DNA of 23,819 nucleotides from CAYLNM01 sp964385045 (GTDB lineage: Bacteria > Planctomycetota > Phycisphaerae > Phycisphaerales > SM1A02). The stretch is from positions 1 through 23,819 of the forward strand of contig CAYLNM010000059.1 of NCBI GenBank assembly GCA_964385045.1, written 5' to 3'. Positions 15,867 through 23,819 of this stretch are shown piece by piece; position 1 is the stretch's first letter, and each line of letters opens with the position of its first letter. Made by a program: the position numbers and the translations under genes. Below the pieces are notes generated by a model that worked only from the letters and a program-made list of their open reading frames with translations, had not been told where the DNA came from and did no database searches.

Positions 15867-16127
15867 ATGGAGTCGAGCGTGGCCGGCGTCACCCTCATTC
15901 CGTCCCCCCCCCAGATCGACCGCGACGCGGCCGCGCCGTCGCCGGGGCCGTTCGTGGGCGGTGACGTGGACGGCGGCATCCGACCTCGCCGAGTCCGGGT
16001 CGTTGCCGCCGCGGCGACCGAGGACGACTCCCCGGAGGACGGCGAGGGGCCGGTCCCCATCGACGCGGTCCGGCTGCTGGGCCGCTGCGACGCGATCCGG
16101 CTTCGCGGCCGCCATCGCCGACCCTGA
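15867..16127 (+). CDS. Doubtful small ORF, 86 residues
   Basis: Translates as MESSVAGVTLIPSPPQIDRD, then an acidic section (ATEDDSPEDGEGPVPIDAV) and a basic end (RLRGRHRRP). I recognise no family. In its favour: most third positions are G or C, GAC, GTC and GGC codons are common, and a possible -10 (TATCCT) precedes it. Against it: no clear ribosome binding site, low-complexity composition, and a run of nine C inside it where slippage or a frameshift would change the product. It may be a remnant of a longer gene or chance. Confidence 0.25.
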   Translation: MESSVAGVTLIPSPPQIDRDAAAPSPGPFVGGDVDGGIRPRRVRVVAAAATEDDSPEDGEGPVPIDAVRLLGRCDAIRLRGRHRRP

Positions 16128-16497
16128 CCCGCGCTCCTCGAGTACGGGGCCGCGCCGCCGAGGCTCGTCGGCGTCGACCTGTTCCGGTCGTCGCTCGCGT
16201 CCGCTGAAACGACCCGCACGTGAGGTTCGCGCCCGGTCCGGCGCGTGTCCGGCTGCGTGTCGTTCGGTGCCGGCGAACGCTTCTGCTGCCACGAGCACGG
16301 AGAAGCCGGCATGGACGTCCCCCCGCGAGATCCTGGTGATCGAGCTCGACGCGACGAGCTGATCCGACGCGAGCGGAGCGCCATGGAGCGCTCGAGAAGA
16401 CCGACGTCGCTGCCCAGGAACGCTTGAAGGACGCCCCCCCTCTCGTGGATGTCGTTCGACGGGCCGCGGTGGGTCTCCGTGCATCGTGGTGCCGGGG

Positions 16498-18066
16498 TCA
16501 GAACTCGAGCGGCTCGCCGTCGTGGCCGGCCCGCCGCGCCTCGGCGACGATCCGGTCCATGTCCGCGTGTCGCGCCACGGGAATCACCGTCCGGACCAAC
16601 TCGATGAACGCGTCGTTGACGGCACGTCGCTCGGCGGTGATCGGCCGAAGGCGTTCCGGTTCATCGCCGATCCGTCGCCGGAAGTCGACCATGCCCGGCC
16701 GCACGTCGTCCTGCGTCACGCAGGCGATGAACGCCTGCTGCATGCGTCGCCGCAACGCGCGACGGCGTTCGAGGTGCTCGGACCAGGCGGTTGCGAGCAT
16801 GGCCCGCCGGTCCGCCGGGACCTCGTCCTCCGGGAGTGATTCGATCCAGTCCCACACGATGTCGGCCGACCGGGGCTCGTGGAGCCGGGGAAACAGGGCG
16901 CGGTGGTAGGCGTCCATCCAGGCCCGGGGCGCGGCCTCATCGCCGCCGATCGCGCCGATACGGTCCGCGACGGCACGGGCGTACTCGTCGGTCAGCCGAT
17001 GAATGGCGGCCCAGCGGCGCAGCGATGCCCGCTGAACCCGCTCGAGCGCGGCCGCATCGCGATCCACCGTCGCCCGAACTCGCTTCAGATGCTCTTCCGC
17101 CCGCTTCCACGCCGCCTCGACGAGCAGGACGTCGAGCCGTTCGGCGTACGCGTCGAGCACCATCTCGATGTCGGGATGACGGGGGACGGCGTCCGCGGCG
17201 ACCCGGTCGGCGTGGCTGGATCCGTCGGCGGCGCGAGGATCCGGAGCCGTGAGCACCGGCGGCGACTCGCCGAGCCTCGACAATCGGAGCCACGGACGGA
17301 GTGACGCGTCGGCATCGGCCGCGTCGACCGCGAGCATGAACAGGTCGACGTGCAGGCCGAGATCCTGGCGCGCCCTGACCGGATCGTCCGATCGGCCTTC
17401 GTTCAGGAGCAGCGCGCGGCGCCACGCGCGAATCGCTCGGTCGAGAAGCGGCACCTGGGAGTCGTCGAGGCATTCCCGCATGCGGGCTTCCAGCCCGGCG
17501 TTGGCGGACTCGATGCCCCGACGAAGGCTCCGCAACGCCTCGTCCAGGACGCCGGCGAGCGTGCTCAGGTCGGCGGGACCAGGCTGCTCGGGCCCGGCGG
17601 CCCGGGCGAGGAAGTCCGCGATCGCCGGTTCGATCATGTCGCCGATCGAGACGCGGAGCCGGCCGATGTCGGCCTGGTACGCGGCGAACGCCTGGCGGGC
17701 GAACTCGAACTGATCGGCGGAAAGCCGCACCGCCTGACCGATCTCCACGAACGACGGCTCGTCCATCACGAGCACGAAGAGCTCGTCGAGCGCGGACGAG
17801 ATCACCGGAGCGGTGCGTTCGGGCTCGATCGCCAGCTCGCTCGCCGCCACGGCGACGGACCGGTGGAGAGCAGGCGTGCCTCCGACGTACGCGGACCGTG
17901 GCTCGCCGATGGACACCGGGGTCGACGGCACGATGGCGGGAGGAACGGCGGCGAACGCCCGCGACAGCATCCCGCCGAGGACGAAGACGACGACCGGCAC
18001 GTGCCGGCGACTGCACCGCGGCCTCCGGCGGGGCCCCACGGTCCGCGGCGACGGATGGCCCCTCAT
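16498..18066 (-). CDS. Exported helical protein of unknown function
   Basis: A 522-residue protein that I do not recognise. The ATG (18064-18066) overlaps the stop of the DUF1573 gene (ATGA). An arginine-rich head and hydrophobic stretch (HVPVVVFVLGGMLSRAFAA, residues ~22-40) look like a signal peptide cleaved near Ala39-Ala40, sending the protein to the periplasm. The remainder is almost wholly helical, rich in Arg, Ala, Asp and Glu. Segments include VLDEALRSLRRGIESANAGL, WKRAEEHLKRVRATVDRDAA and LERRRALRRRMQQAFIACV, suggesting long helical bundles or coiled coils. It is the last gene of a three-gene coupled operon of exported proteins, so it may act with the lipoprotein and the anchored protein. 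No enzymatic motif is visible. Confidence 0.8.
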   Translation of the reverse strand: MRGHPSPRTVGPRRRPRCSRRHVPVVVFVLGGMLSRAFAAVPPAIVPSTPVSIGEPRSAYVGGTPALHRSVAVAASELAIEPERTAPVISSALDELFVLVMDEPSFVEIGQAVRLSADQFEFARQAFAAYQADIGRLRVSIGDMIEPAIADFLARAAGPEQPGPADLSTLAGVLDEALRSLRRGIESANAGLEARMRECLDDSQVPLLDRAIRAWRRALLLNEGRSDDPVRARQDLGLHVDLFMLAVDAADADASLRPWLRLSRLGESPPVLTAPDPRAADGSSHADRVAADAVPRHPDIEMVLDAYAERLDVLLVEAAWKRAEEHLKRVRATVDRDAAALERVQRASLRRWAAIHRLTDEYARAVADRIGAIGGDEAAPRAWMDAYHRALFPRLHEPRSADIVWDWIESLPEDEVPADRRAMLATAWSEHLERRRALRRRMQQAFIACVTQDDVRPGMVDFRRRIGDEPERLRPITAERRAVNDAFIELVRTVIPVARHADMDRIVAEARRAGHDGEPLEF

Positions 18067-19001
18067 CGCCTGCGCCCCGCCGGGAGCGCGTCCGCGTTCG
18101 CGGCATCCGTGGTCGCGGACACGGCGCGACCATCACGGAGTGACACCGTGACCTCGCCGAGACCGTCGACGGCGATGCGCAGCTCGGTGAGGGGACGATC
18201 GGGCGCCACGCACGCGGCGGGATCGGGCAGCACCAGCGTCGTCTCCCATCGTGACGGCAGGCCTCGCTCCGGACACCGCTGCTGAATCGACGACCACGGA
18301 CGGGTGTCGAGCGTGCATCCCCGCGGCGCATCGACCAGCCGGGGCCCGGGCGGCGGCTCATCACCGTCGTCACGCACCGCGTGGAGACCGAACGTCACCG
18401 ACGATTCCCCGGTCACCGCCCGGTGCGACGGCACGGCCGCGAGGCCGTGAACGCTCCGTCCGACCGCCGTGACGGAGAGTCGCAGGAGCGGTGACTCCGA
18501 ATGGTCGGTCAGCACCGTGATCCTGCCCCGACGCCGGCCGGAGTCCGAAAGCCGAAGGCTGGTGGAGATTCGAAGCGGGTGGCCGGGGGCCACGAGCTCG
18601 TTCTCGATGGCGACCGCGGTGCACCCGCAGGACGCCGACACGTCGAGAATCGAGACGGGTTCCTCGCCGTCGTTGATCAGCGTGAAGACATGGGTGAGCG
18701 GAGGATCGTTCCCGACGAGCCTGACCACGCCGAAGTCTCGGGTCGTCGCGCCGCGCCACGGCCCGTAGCGGACGGGCTCCATCCGGAGCTTCGGCACGTC
18801 GTCGGAGGACGGGCCGTGCGGCCCGGCCGCGACCTCGCGCTCGGACACCCGGCCCGAGTCCGACGTCCCGCCCTCCTCGCAGGACGTGAGCACGCCGACC
18901 GGCAGGATCCACGGCAGCACGGCGATGACGCGGATCGTGCCGCTCGGCCCACGGCCCTCGAGCCGCGGCAGGGAGCACGATGACCGGACACCGCGGCTCA
19001 C
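18063..19001 (-). CDS. DUF1573-domain lipoprotein
   Basis: A 312-residue protein beginning at GTG 18999-19001, which overlaps the upstream stop as GTGA. Residues ~22-41 form a lipoprotein signal with lipobox LTSC (Cys41 lipidated), anchoring it in an envelope membrane. Residues ~89-190 match DUF1573, an Ig/ASPM-like beta-sandwich: DFGVVRL, the HVFTLINDGEEPVSILDVSA strand pair, the signature SCGC (124-127), the APGHPLRI turn and RGRITVLTDH. The C-terminal ~120 residues are beta-rich and contain spaced cysteines (RGCTLD, QQRCPERG, PAACVAP) that could form disulfides outside the cytoplasm. DUF1573 proteins are abundant in Planctomycetota and Bacteroidota but have no established biochemical role. 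It is the middle gene of the exported operon. Confidence 0.88.
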   Translation of the reverse strand: MSRGVRSSCSLPRLEGRGPSGTIRVIAVLPWILPVGVLTSCEEGGTSDSGRVSEREVAAGPHGPSSDDVPKLRMEPVRYGPWRGATTRDFGVVRLVGNDPPLTHVFTLINDGEEPVSILDVSASCGCTAVAIENELVAPGHPLRISTSLRLSDSGRRRGRITVLTDHSESPLLRLSVTAVGRSVHGLAAVPSHRAVTGESSVTFGLHAVRDDGDEPPPGPRLVDAPRGCTLDTRPWSSIQQRCPERGLPSRWETTLVLPDPAACVAPDRPLTELRIAVDGLGEVTVSLRDGRAVSATTDAANADALPAGRRR

Positions 19002-20272
19002 GCCGCGTTCCTCGCGTGACGCAGACGCCAGAGTCCCACTGCGGCGATGCCCGCGGCCAGGATCACGAGGCCGAGCCGGCCCGCCGGCGTGCCCGAGGAT
19101 TCGTCGTCCGTCCGTGCCCGACCAACGCCGGGCGAGGTCGATTCGGCGCGCCCGCCGTCGCTCGGGGGGATCCGGGGCGTCGCGCCGCGCAGCAGCTCGC
19201 CGAGATCCTCACCTGGATGCTCGAGGATCGGCGCGTCGAGCTCGTACGGGACGCCATCGAGCACGACCCAGGATTCCCCCACCCGAAACGAGAGATCCAG
19301 ACGCTCGTCCGTCACGTCGACGCCGATCGGCATCGGAACGTCGAAGATCGTCGGATCGACCGACCCCGGCTCGTGGATCAGCCGAAAGCTCGTCCGATCG
19401 ATCCTGGTCATCAACGAGACCGGGCCGGGGATGTCCGGATCGACGCTCGTCGCTCGTTCGCCCCGGATCTCGGCCGACTCCGGGATCCACTGCCCGGGCC
19501 GCACCTCTCTCCAGGCCGTCACCGCATACGACTGACTCACGACCGGTGGCCCCAGCCGATTCGTGCGCGAGTCGAGCGAGAACACCGTGACGGTCGATTC
19601 GAGAAGCCGGTGCGGCGGCTCGGCTTCCACGCGAAGCTCATGCTGCGTCTGATGGTTCGGGACGCCCGCGAGCGCGAAGCGATGCGTGAGGATGCCGTCC
19701 TCGATCGACTGGCCGAGCATCGTGCCCTCCTCGACATGGCGGGCGAGCGGATGCAGGCGGCACGGGAAGCGATCGTCCATGACGTTGAACATGAAACCAT
19801 GGGCGAGCATGTCCCCTTGTCGAGCAAGGGCATGGACACTCAACGAATCGTCTCCGTCGACCCAGCTGAAGTACGCCTCCCCGGTCCATACGCCGATCGC
19901 CCTGTACGCCTCGGATGCTGGCCGGGCGGCATCCCGGGCCGCCCGGGTCTGCTGGACATGGAGCCGGGAACCAAGAACGACGTACCGGAAGCGCTGCAGG
20001 AGATCGAGGTTCTCCGTCGAGAGATCCCACGCCTCCGTGATCGAAGCGGAGCGAGCGCGTGCCATGCGGAGCTCGAAACTCGTCTCGAAGTCGCTTCGCG
20101 TCAACACGTTCGACGCCCGCAGCCACTCGGCGACCTGCCGGCAGGGGATCACCGGCGACGCTTCGGCGATGGAGACGAGGGCAGGCACCCCGAGGAAAGC
20201 CGTGACGCCGACTGCCGGAGGCTTGCCGAGCATCGCGAGGACGAGCGGAAGCGGCAGCGGTGATGATCGCAT
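18998..20272 (-). CDS. Secreted, C-terminally anchored protein of unknown function
   Basis: A 424-residue protein. The ATG at 20270-20272 is chosen because it starts a good signal peptide (MRSSPLPLPLVLAMLGK then VTAFLGVPALVSIAEASP); the longer ORF upstream is Arg/Pro-rich. No strong ribosome binding site precedes it. The body is beta-rich, with repeated strand-turn patterns (DFETSFELRMARARSASITE, AYFSWVDGDDSLSVHALARQ, QSYAVTAWREVRPGQWIPES), loosely like LolA/LppX-type outer-membrane lipoprotein carriers, though I would not name it on that. A Ser/Gly-rich linker leads to a C-terminal TM and basic tail (GLVILAAGIAAVGLWRLRHA), so it is anchored with the bulk outside. First gene of a three-gene operon; its TGA overlaps the next GTG. 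Confidence 0.8.
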   Translation of the reverse strand: MRSSPLPLPLVLAMLGKPPAVGVTAFLGVPALVSIAEASPVIPCRQVAEWLRASNVLTRSDFETSFELRMARARSASITEAWDLSTENLDLLQRFRYVVLGSRLHVQQTRAARDAARPASEAYRAIGVWTGEAYFSWVDGDDSLSVHALARQGDMLAHGFMFNVMDDRFPCRLHPLARHVEEGTMLGQSIEDGILTHRFALAGVPNHQTQHELRVEAEPPHRLLESTVTVFSLDSRTNRLGPPVVSQSYAVTAWREVRPGQWIPESAEIRGERATSVDPDIPGPVSLMTRIDRTSFRLIHEPGSVDPTIFDVPMPIGVDVTDERLDLSFRVGESWVVLDGVPYELDAPILEHPGEDLGELLRGATPRIPPSDGGRAESTSPGVGRARTDDESSGTPAGRLGLVILAAGIAAVGLWRLRHARNAA

Positions 20273-20608
20273 GATGGTGCTTCGATCGCGAGGATGACGT
20301 GGAGCATGAAGGCCCGCGACCAGCGCGCCGGGTCTCCTCCGGGGGATCGGTGAACGGGCATGACGCGTCGCCTCCGCGGCGCCCGGCGCCGAGGCTCCGG
20401 CGAAGCCGCCCCGATCTGCCACGGCGTGCGGGTCGCCGGACGCCCGCCACATCCGCGTGCCCGCTCGATGGCTCGCCCTCCCGGTGCGCCCTTCGCGCGC
20501 GACGCGGGGCGGCCGGAACCGCCGTGCGATCCCGTCCGCCCCGTGGTCGGCGGGCGACGTGGCCCGCCCACCCGTCGCGCGGCAACGAGCGGGCGGCCGC
20601 GCCGCGAC
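20273..20608. other. Intergenic region between two minus-strand genes
   Basis: A 336-bp gap with no credible gene. It should hold the promoter of the operon starting at 20272 and the 3' end of the DUF481 transcript. The one structure I can point to is the hairpin at 20548-20567. Confidence 0.5.
20548..20567 (-). terminator. Hairpin downstream of the DUF481 gene
   Basis: GGCGGGC (20548-20554) and GCCCGCC (20561-20567) form a perfect 7-bp stem with a 6-nt loop, 41 bp past the stop on the minus strand. There is no T tract. Confidence 0.3.
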
Positions 20609-21460
20609 TCAGAACTGGAACTGCAGGCCGGCGAGGATCCGGAAGTCGTTCTTGTCGGTCGGGTCCTCGTTCTCCGACTGGTACTCGTGCTCGAGGCCGA
20701 GGGTGAAGCTCATGTTGAGCTCCTCGTCCAGCAGGGTCGAGATGCCGGCGCGGCTGAGCGTGCGGAACTCGCCGACGTCGCTGAGGCTCGGGAAGATCTC
20801 GGTGCTCGCGGTGAGCTCGGTGCGGTCGGTGAGATCCCAGCGGAGCTCGGCGCCGAGCAGGGCCTCCCAGCGGAACTCGTCGTCCGGACTGTTGAATTCC
20901 TGCGCACCACCGACGCCGGCCCGGCCGAGCAGCTCGAAGTCCTCGCGCTTCTCGAACTGGTAGCCGACGCCCACGTAGCCGGAGAGCCGGTGCTCCCAGC
21001 TCTGGAACTCGTCGTACTCGTACTTGACCTGGGCGAAGTACTCCCACTTCGAGCCGTCGATGAACCAGTCCTGCCGCAGGGCGGCCTCGAACTCGTTGTC
21101 GGTCCGGTCCCCGTCGGACGCGCCGTAGTAGTACGCGGCGCGGAAGGTGGTCTTCTCGTCGTCGATCTCGCGGTTGCCGGTGAAGACGACGAAGGCATCC
21201 TGCTTGTCGGTGTTGCCGAAGGAGGCCGAGCCGCCCGCGTTGACCGCGAAGCTCCAGACGCGCTCCTCGTCGGACCCCGCGTCGTCCGCGGCGTCCTGCA
21301 TCGCGGCCATCAGCACCGCGTCCTCTTCGGCGAGGACGGTGCTCGGCGACTCGGCGTCGGTGCCGGCGAGGGTGAAGCCGGCCGCAGCCGGGGCGAGACC
21401 GCCGGCAACGAGGCCGGCGACGAGCAGGGGCCGGGCGGACCCGGTACGGGACGGGGACAT
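20609..21460 (-). CDS. DUF481 (YdiY-like) outer-membrane beta-barrel protein
   Basis: A 283-residue protein. The ATG at 21458-21460 is chosen because GGAG lies about nine bases upstream and it directly starts a signal peptide (MSPSRTGSARPLLVAGLVAG, then GLAPAAAG); an ATG at 21473-21475 gives five more residues. The mature part is a run of amphipathic strands with alternating aromatic residues: FRAAYYYGAS, KWEYFAQVKYEYDEF, HRLSGYVGVGYQFE, FELLGRAGVGG, FRWEALLGAELRWDL. It ends in Phe (LAGLQFQF), the usual outer-membrane sorting signal. This is the DUF481 family, which includes YdiY, a putative salt-induced outer-membrane protein of unknown function. It stands alone on the minus strand and is divergent from the histidine kinase, which might regulate it (inference). 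Confidence 0.88.
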   Translation of the reverse strand: MSPSRTGSARPLLVAGLVAGGLAPAAAGFTLAGTDAESPSTVLAEEDAVLMAAMQDAADDAGSDEERVWSFAVNAGGSASFGNTDKQDAFVVFTGNREIDDEKTTFRAAYYYGASDGDRTDNEFEAALRQDWFIDGSKWEYFAQVKYEYDEFQSWEHRLSGYVGVGYQFEKREDFELLGRAGVGGAQEFNSPDDEFRWEALLGAELRWDLTDRTELTASTEIFPSLSDVGEFRTLSRAGISTLLDEELNMSFTLGLEHEYQSENEDPTDKNDFRILAGLQFQF

Positions 21461-21657
21461 CGGTTCGTACTCCATGAGCGGGGTGCAGGTCCGCCGCGGT
21501 CCCGGGCTCCGGAAGCACCGGAGCCCACGTCGGATCGCGACCGGGCGAAGAGGATAGCCGCCCCTGATCGCGGGTTCCCGGACCGGGCATGGCGAGTCCG
21601 GACCGATCGCCGGCCGGCCGGCCGGCGGATGGCGCGGGAGGTCGAGGCGTCCGTACG

Positions 21658-23819
21658 ATGGCGGCCATGACCGCCGCCCGGCCATCCGGGGCCGATCCCT
21701 CGCCCGACCCGGCCTCGCCGAGCCCGGCGGTCCCATGGCCCGAGCTCGACGACACCCGCCTCGGCTGCGTCGCCTGTGACGCGGCGGGGCGACCCGTCCG
21801 ATGGAATCCCGCCGCCGAGCGGCTGCTCGGCCGGGAGCTCCTCGCGCGACCGGTGTCGGCGTGGACGACGATCGCCACGATTCGCGGCGACGACGGGCGT
21901 CCGCTGCCGGCCACCGCCCTGCCCTTCGGCCCCGGCGGGCTCGTGGCCGCCGCGGACGGCGGGCCGGTCGAGCGAACGCTCGTGCTCGAGCGGCCCGGCG
22001 AGCGGCCGGTCCCGATGTCGGCGGTGGTGGAACGGTGGCCGGCCGGAGACCACGGCGGGGACGCGGCGGCGGGGGGCGTTCCGCGCGCGGAGCCCGCGGA
22101 GGCGCCGAGCCCGAGCGGCGATGCTCCCGGGCCCCCGACCGCCACTGGAACGCTGACCTGGCTTCGATCGGCCGAGCGCGATCGCCGCATCGCGGACGCC
22201 GGCCGCGAGCGAACGCTCGACCTCGAGCGGCGGCTGCGGCGGCAGGTCGCCCTGGTCCGGGCGACGCGGGCCGCGGCCGCCCCCGACGGCAGTGCCCGTC
22301 CCGTCACGCTGCTCGAGCGGCTCACCGCCGATCTGCCCGCGGACGTCGCCGCAGTGGTGATCACGCGCGACGCCGCGGGGGGAGCGAGCGACGGCGCGGA
22401 CAGCGACGCGCGATCCACCGTCGTGGCCTCGGCCTCCGGGGAGGCCGCTCGCCGCGCGGTGCTGGCGCGGCACGCGGGCGGGGTCGGCGACTGGATCGTG
22501 GAGCACCGCCGTCCGCTGACGATCGGCGAGCCGGGGCTCGATCCCTTCGCGGGGCCGGACGCGGCGTCGGACGCAGCGGCGGGGGCGCCGGCCACGAGCT
22601 GGCCCGCGTGGGCGGCGGTGCCGCTGACCATCGGCGACGAGCCGCCGATGGGCGTCCTCTACAGCCTGCATCGCGCGCCACGCACCTTCGACGCCGACGA
22701 CCTGGCCTACCTCGAGGCGGTGGCGGCCCAGGCCGCGGGCGTCATCGCGCGCGGCCGGCTGATCGCCCGGCTCCGCGGCCAGGCGGCCGAGCTCGCCGCG
22801 CACCGCGACCGACTCGAGGAGCTGGTGCGGGAGCGGACGATCGCGCTCGAGGCGACGCACGCCCGGCTCCGTGTGGCGGACCGGCTCGCGGCGATCGGCA
22901 CGTTCACCGCCGGGCTCGGGCACGACATGGAGAACGTGCTCTTCCCACTCCGCTGCCGGCTCGACGCACTGGAGCTCGGAGCGACGCCCCCCGACGGACC
23001 GGTCGCCGAGACGCTCGAGGCCACCCGTCACGCGCTCGGCTTTCTCCGCGACCTGTCCGACGGGCTCCGGCTGTTCGCCCGCGACCCGCTCGACGGGCCG
23101 GCGGGCGCGGCCACCCCGCTCGCGGCCTGGTGGACGCGGGTCGAGCCCCTCCTGCGGCACGCGACGCCGGACGACGTGCGGCTCGAGGCGGACGTCGATC
23201 CCGCCCTGCCACCGGTTGCGGTGCCCGCGGCGGGGCTGACCCAGGCGGTCCTGAACCTCGTGGTCAACGCGGCGGACGCGATCGACGGAGCCGGGACGGT
23301 CCGCGTCGAGGCGGCGATGGCGCCGGACGCGCCCGAGCCTCCGGCGGCGGGGTCCGCGGCCGCGGGCGGGGCCCGGGCGGACGCCCCGGACGCCCCGGAC
23401 GCCGCGGGCGCCGGGGGCGGGGCGAGCGCTGAGGACGCCGTGAACGCCGTGGACGCGGCGGACGCCGCGAGCGCCGCGGACCGGGACCCCGACGCGCCGT
23501 CGGCCGCCCGTGACGGAACGCCCGTCCCGGCCGTCCTGCTCCGCGTGCGCGACGAGGGCCGTGGCATGGATCCCCAGGTCGCGTCGCAGGCCTTCGACCC
23601 GTTCTTCTCCACCCGCACCCGCACCGTCTCCACCGGCCTCGGCCTGTGGCTCGTCCATCAGGTCGTCGAGCGGGCCGGCGGCCGCATCGAGGTCGACACC
23701 GCTCCCCGACGGGGCACGTGCATCACGCTGCGGCTGCCCGTCGCGGCGTCCGCGGCCGCGCCCGCCGCGGCGGGGCTCGAGGCGGGCGGTGCGGCCGGTG
23801 CCCGCGGTACGAGCGGCGC
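21658..23819 (+). CDS. PAS/GAF sensor histidine kinase, C-terminus beyond the window
   Basis: An open frame of 720 codons running off the right edge, probably nearly complete. The ATG at 21658 has GAGG ten bases upstream; an ATG at 21667 is in the same frame. Layout: PAS-like domain (residues ~30-95, VACDAAGRPVRWNPAAERLL), GAF-like domain (~215-375, ending in WAAVPLTIGDEPPMGVLYSL), a coiled coil (~380-415), then the kinase core. The H-box is IGTFTAGLGHDMENVLFPLR with His422 as phosphoacceptor. The N-box has Asn537 (LNLVVNAADAI), the G1 box is DEGRGMD (Asp632), the F box FDPFFSTRT, and G2 STGLGL (660-663). No TM segment is seen, so it is probably cytoplasmic. About 60 residues of Ala/Asp/Pro low-complexity sequence are inserted between the N and G1 boxes. 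No response regulator is in view. Confidence 0.92.
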   Translation, partial: MAAMTAARPSGADPSPDPASPSPAVPWPELDDTRLGCVACDAAGRPVRWNPAAERLLGRELLARPVSAWTTIATIRGDDGRPLPATALPFGPGGLVAAADGGPVERTLVLERPGERPVPMSAVVERWPAGDHGGDAAAGGVPRAEPAEAPSPSGDAPGPPTATGTLTWLRSAERDRRIADAGRERTLDLERRLRRQVALVRATRAAAAPDGSARPVTLLERLTADLPADVAAVVITRDAAGGASDGADSDARSTVVASASGEAARRAVLARHAGGVGDWIVEHRRPLTIGEPGLDPFAGPDAASDAAAGAPATSWPAWAAVPLTIGDEPPMGVLYSLHRAPRTFDADDLAYLEAVAAQAAGVIARGRLIARLRGQAAELAAHRDRLEELVRERTIALEATHARLRVADRLAAIGTFTAGLGHDMENVLFPLRCRLDALELGATPPDGPVAETLEATRHALGFLRDLSDGLRLFARDPLDGPAGAATPLAAWWTRVEPLLRHATPDDVRLEADVDPALPPVAVPAAGLTQAVLNLVVNAADAIDGAGTVRVEAAMAPDAPEPPAAGSAAAGGARADAPDAPDAAGAGGGASAEDAVNAVDAADAASAADRDPDAPSAARDGTPVPAVLLRVRDEGRGMDPQVASQAFDPFFSTRTRTVSTGLGLWLVHQVVERAGGRIEVDTAPRRGTCITLRLPVAASAAAPAAAGLEAGGAAGARGTSG

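Larger units (their letters stand above)
15543..16497. other. Long region without a convincing gene
   Basis: This 955-bp stretch lies between the phaB end and a convergent minus-strand operon. It contains the phaB hairpin, three inverted repeats between 15734 and ~15860, a run of nine C at 15904-15912, and one doubtful small ORF (15867-16127). From 16128 to 16497 I see nothing coding on either strand. The long minus-strand ORF across it lacks any recognisable motif. Confidence 0.6.

Noticed and set aside
11868..16484. A 1538-codon open frame on the minus strand across the whole PHA cluster
   Set aside because: It is antisense to phaE, phaC, the SDR gene and phaB, all of which show conserved motifs. 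Its translation is Arg/His/Asp-rich with no motif. It is the usual stop-free shadow of high-GC coding DNA.
19638..22631. A 997-codon minus-strand frame
   Set aside because: It passes through three real genes in the wrong frame or strand and has Arg/Pro/Ser-rich composition without any recognisable domain.

Overview
The window is very GC-rich (roughly three quarters G+C), with strong G/C third-position codon bias, so long empty antisense ORFs are everywhere. The gene content suggests a member of the Planctomycetota or a similar high-GC environmental bacterium. The pointers are a ParA-type ATPase fused to a glycogen-binding-type domain, a DUF1573 lipoprotein operon, a DUF481 outer-membrane protein, and a class III-like PHA synthase with a small PhaE-like subunit. 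This assignment is inference, because no rRNA or other phylogenetic marker is present. I saw no tRNA, rRNA, CRISPR array, transposase or integrase.

Left part (1-8161), all on the minus strand. From the right, a membrane protein of unknown function, aroB (3-dehydroquinate synthase) and an ArnT/PMT-type glycosyltransferase are joined by ATGA/GTGA stop-start overlaps. A ParA ATPase with a C-terminal CBM48/AMPK-beta-like domain follows, coupled by ATGA to a large low-complexity protein that may contain a degenerate MinD/FlhG-like fold. A repeat-bearing gap and the 5' end of a trmJ-like gene complete the left edge. The glycosyltransferase ORF has no in-frame stop before parA.

Middle part (8307-15542) is the carbon-storage region. 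A methyl-accepting chemotaxis protein on the plus strand converges with phaR (minus), their ends overlapping by 15 bp. phaR is divergent from a phasin-like gene, and the shared upstream region carries a dense TGCA-rich element that is a good candidate PhaR operator. phaE-like and phaC genes overlap at ATGA and are preceded by a long inverted repeat. An SDR oxidoreductase and a PhaB/FabG-type acetoacetyl-CoA reductase follow, with hairpins after the phasin gene, the SDR gene and phaB. Together these genes would reduce acetoacetyl-CoA, polymerise 3-hydroxybutyryl-CoA, coat the granule and sense its presence. No beta-ketothiolase (phaA) is in the window.

Right part (15543-23819). A 955-bp stretch with three consecutive inverted repeats and at most one doubtful small ORF is followed by a translationally coupled three-gene minus-strand operon of exported proteins: a membrane-anchored secreted protein, a DUF1573 lipoprotein and a helical secreted protein. 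A DUF481 outer-membrane beta-barrel protein (minus) is divergent from a PAS/GAF-type histidine kinase (plus) that runs off the right edge and carries an unusual low-complexity insertion inside its ATPase domain.
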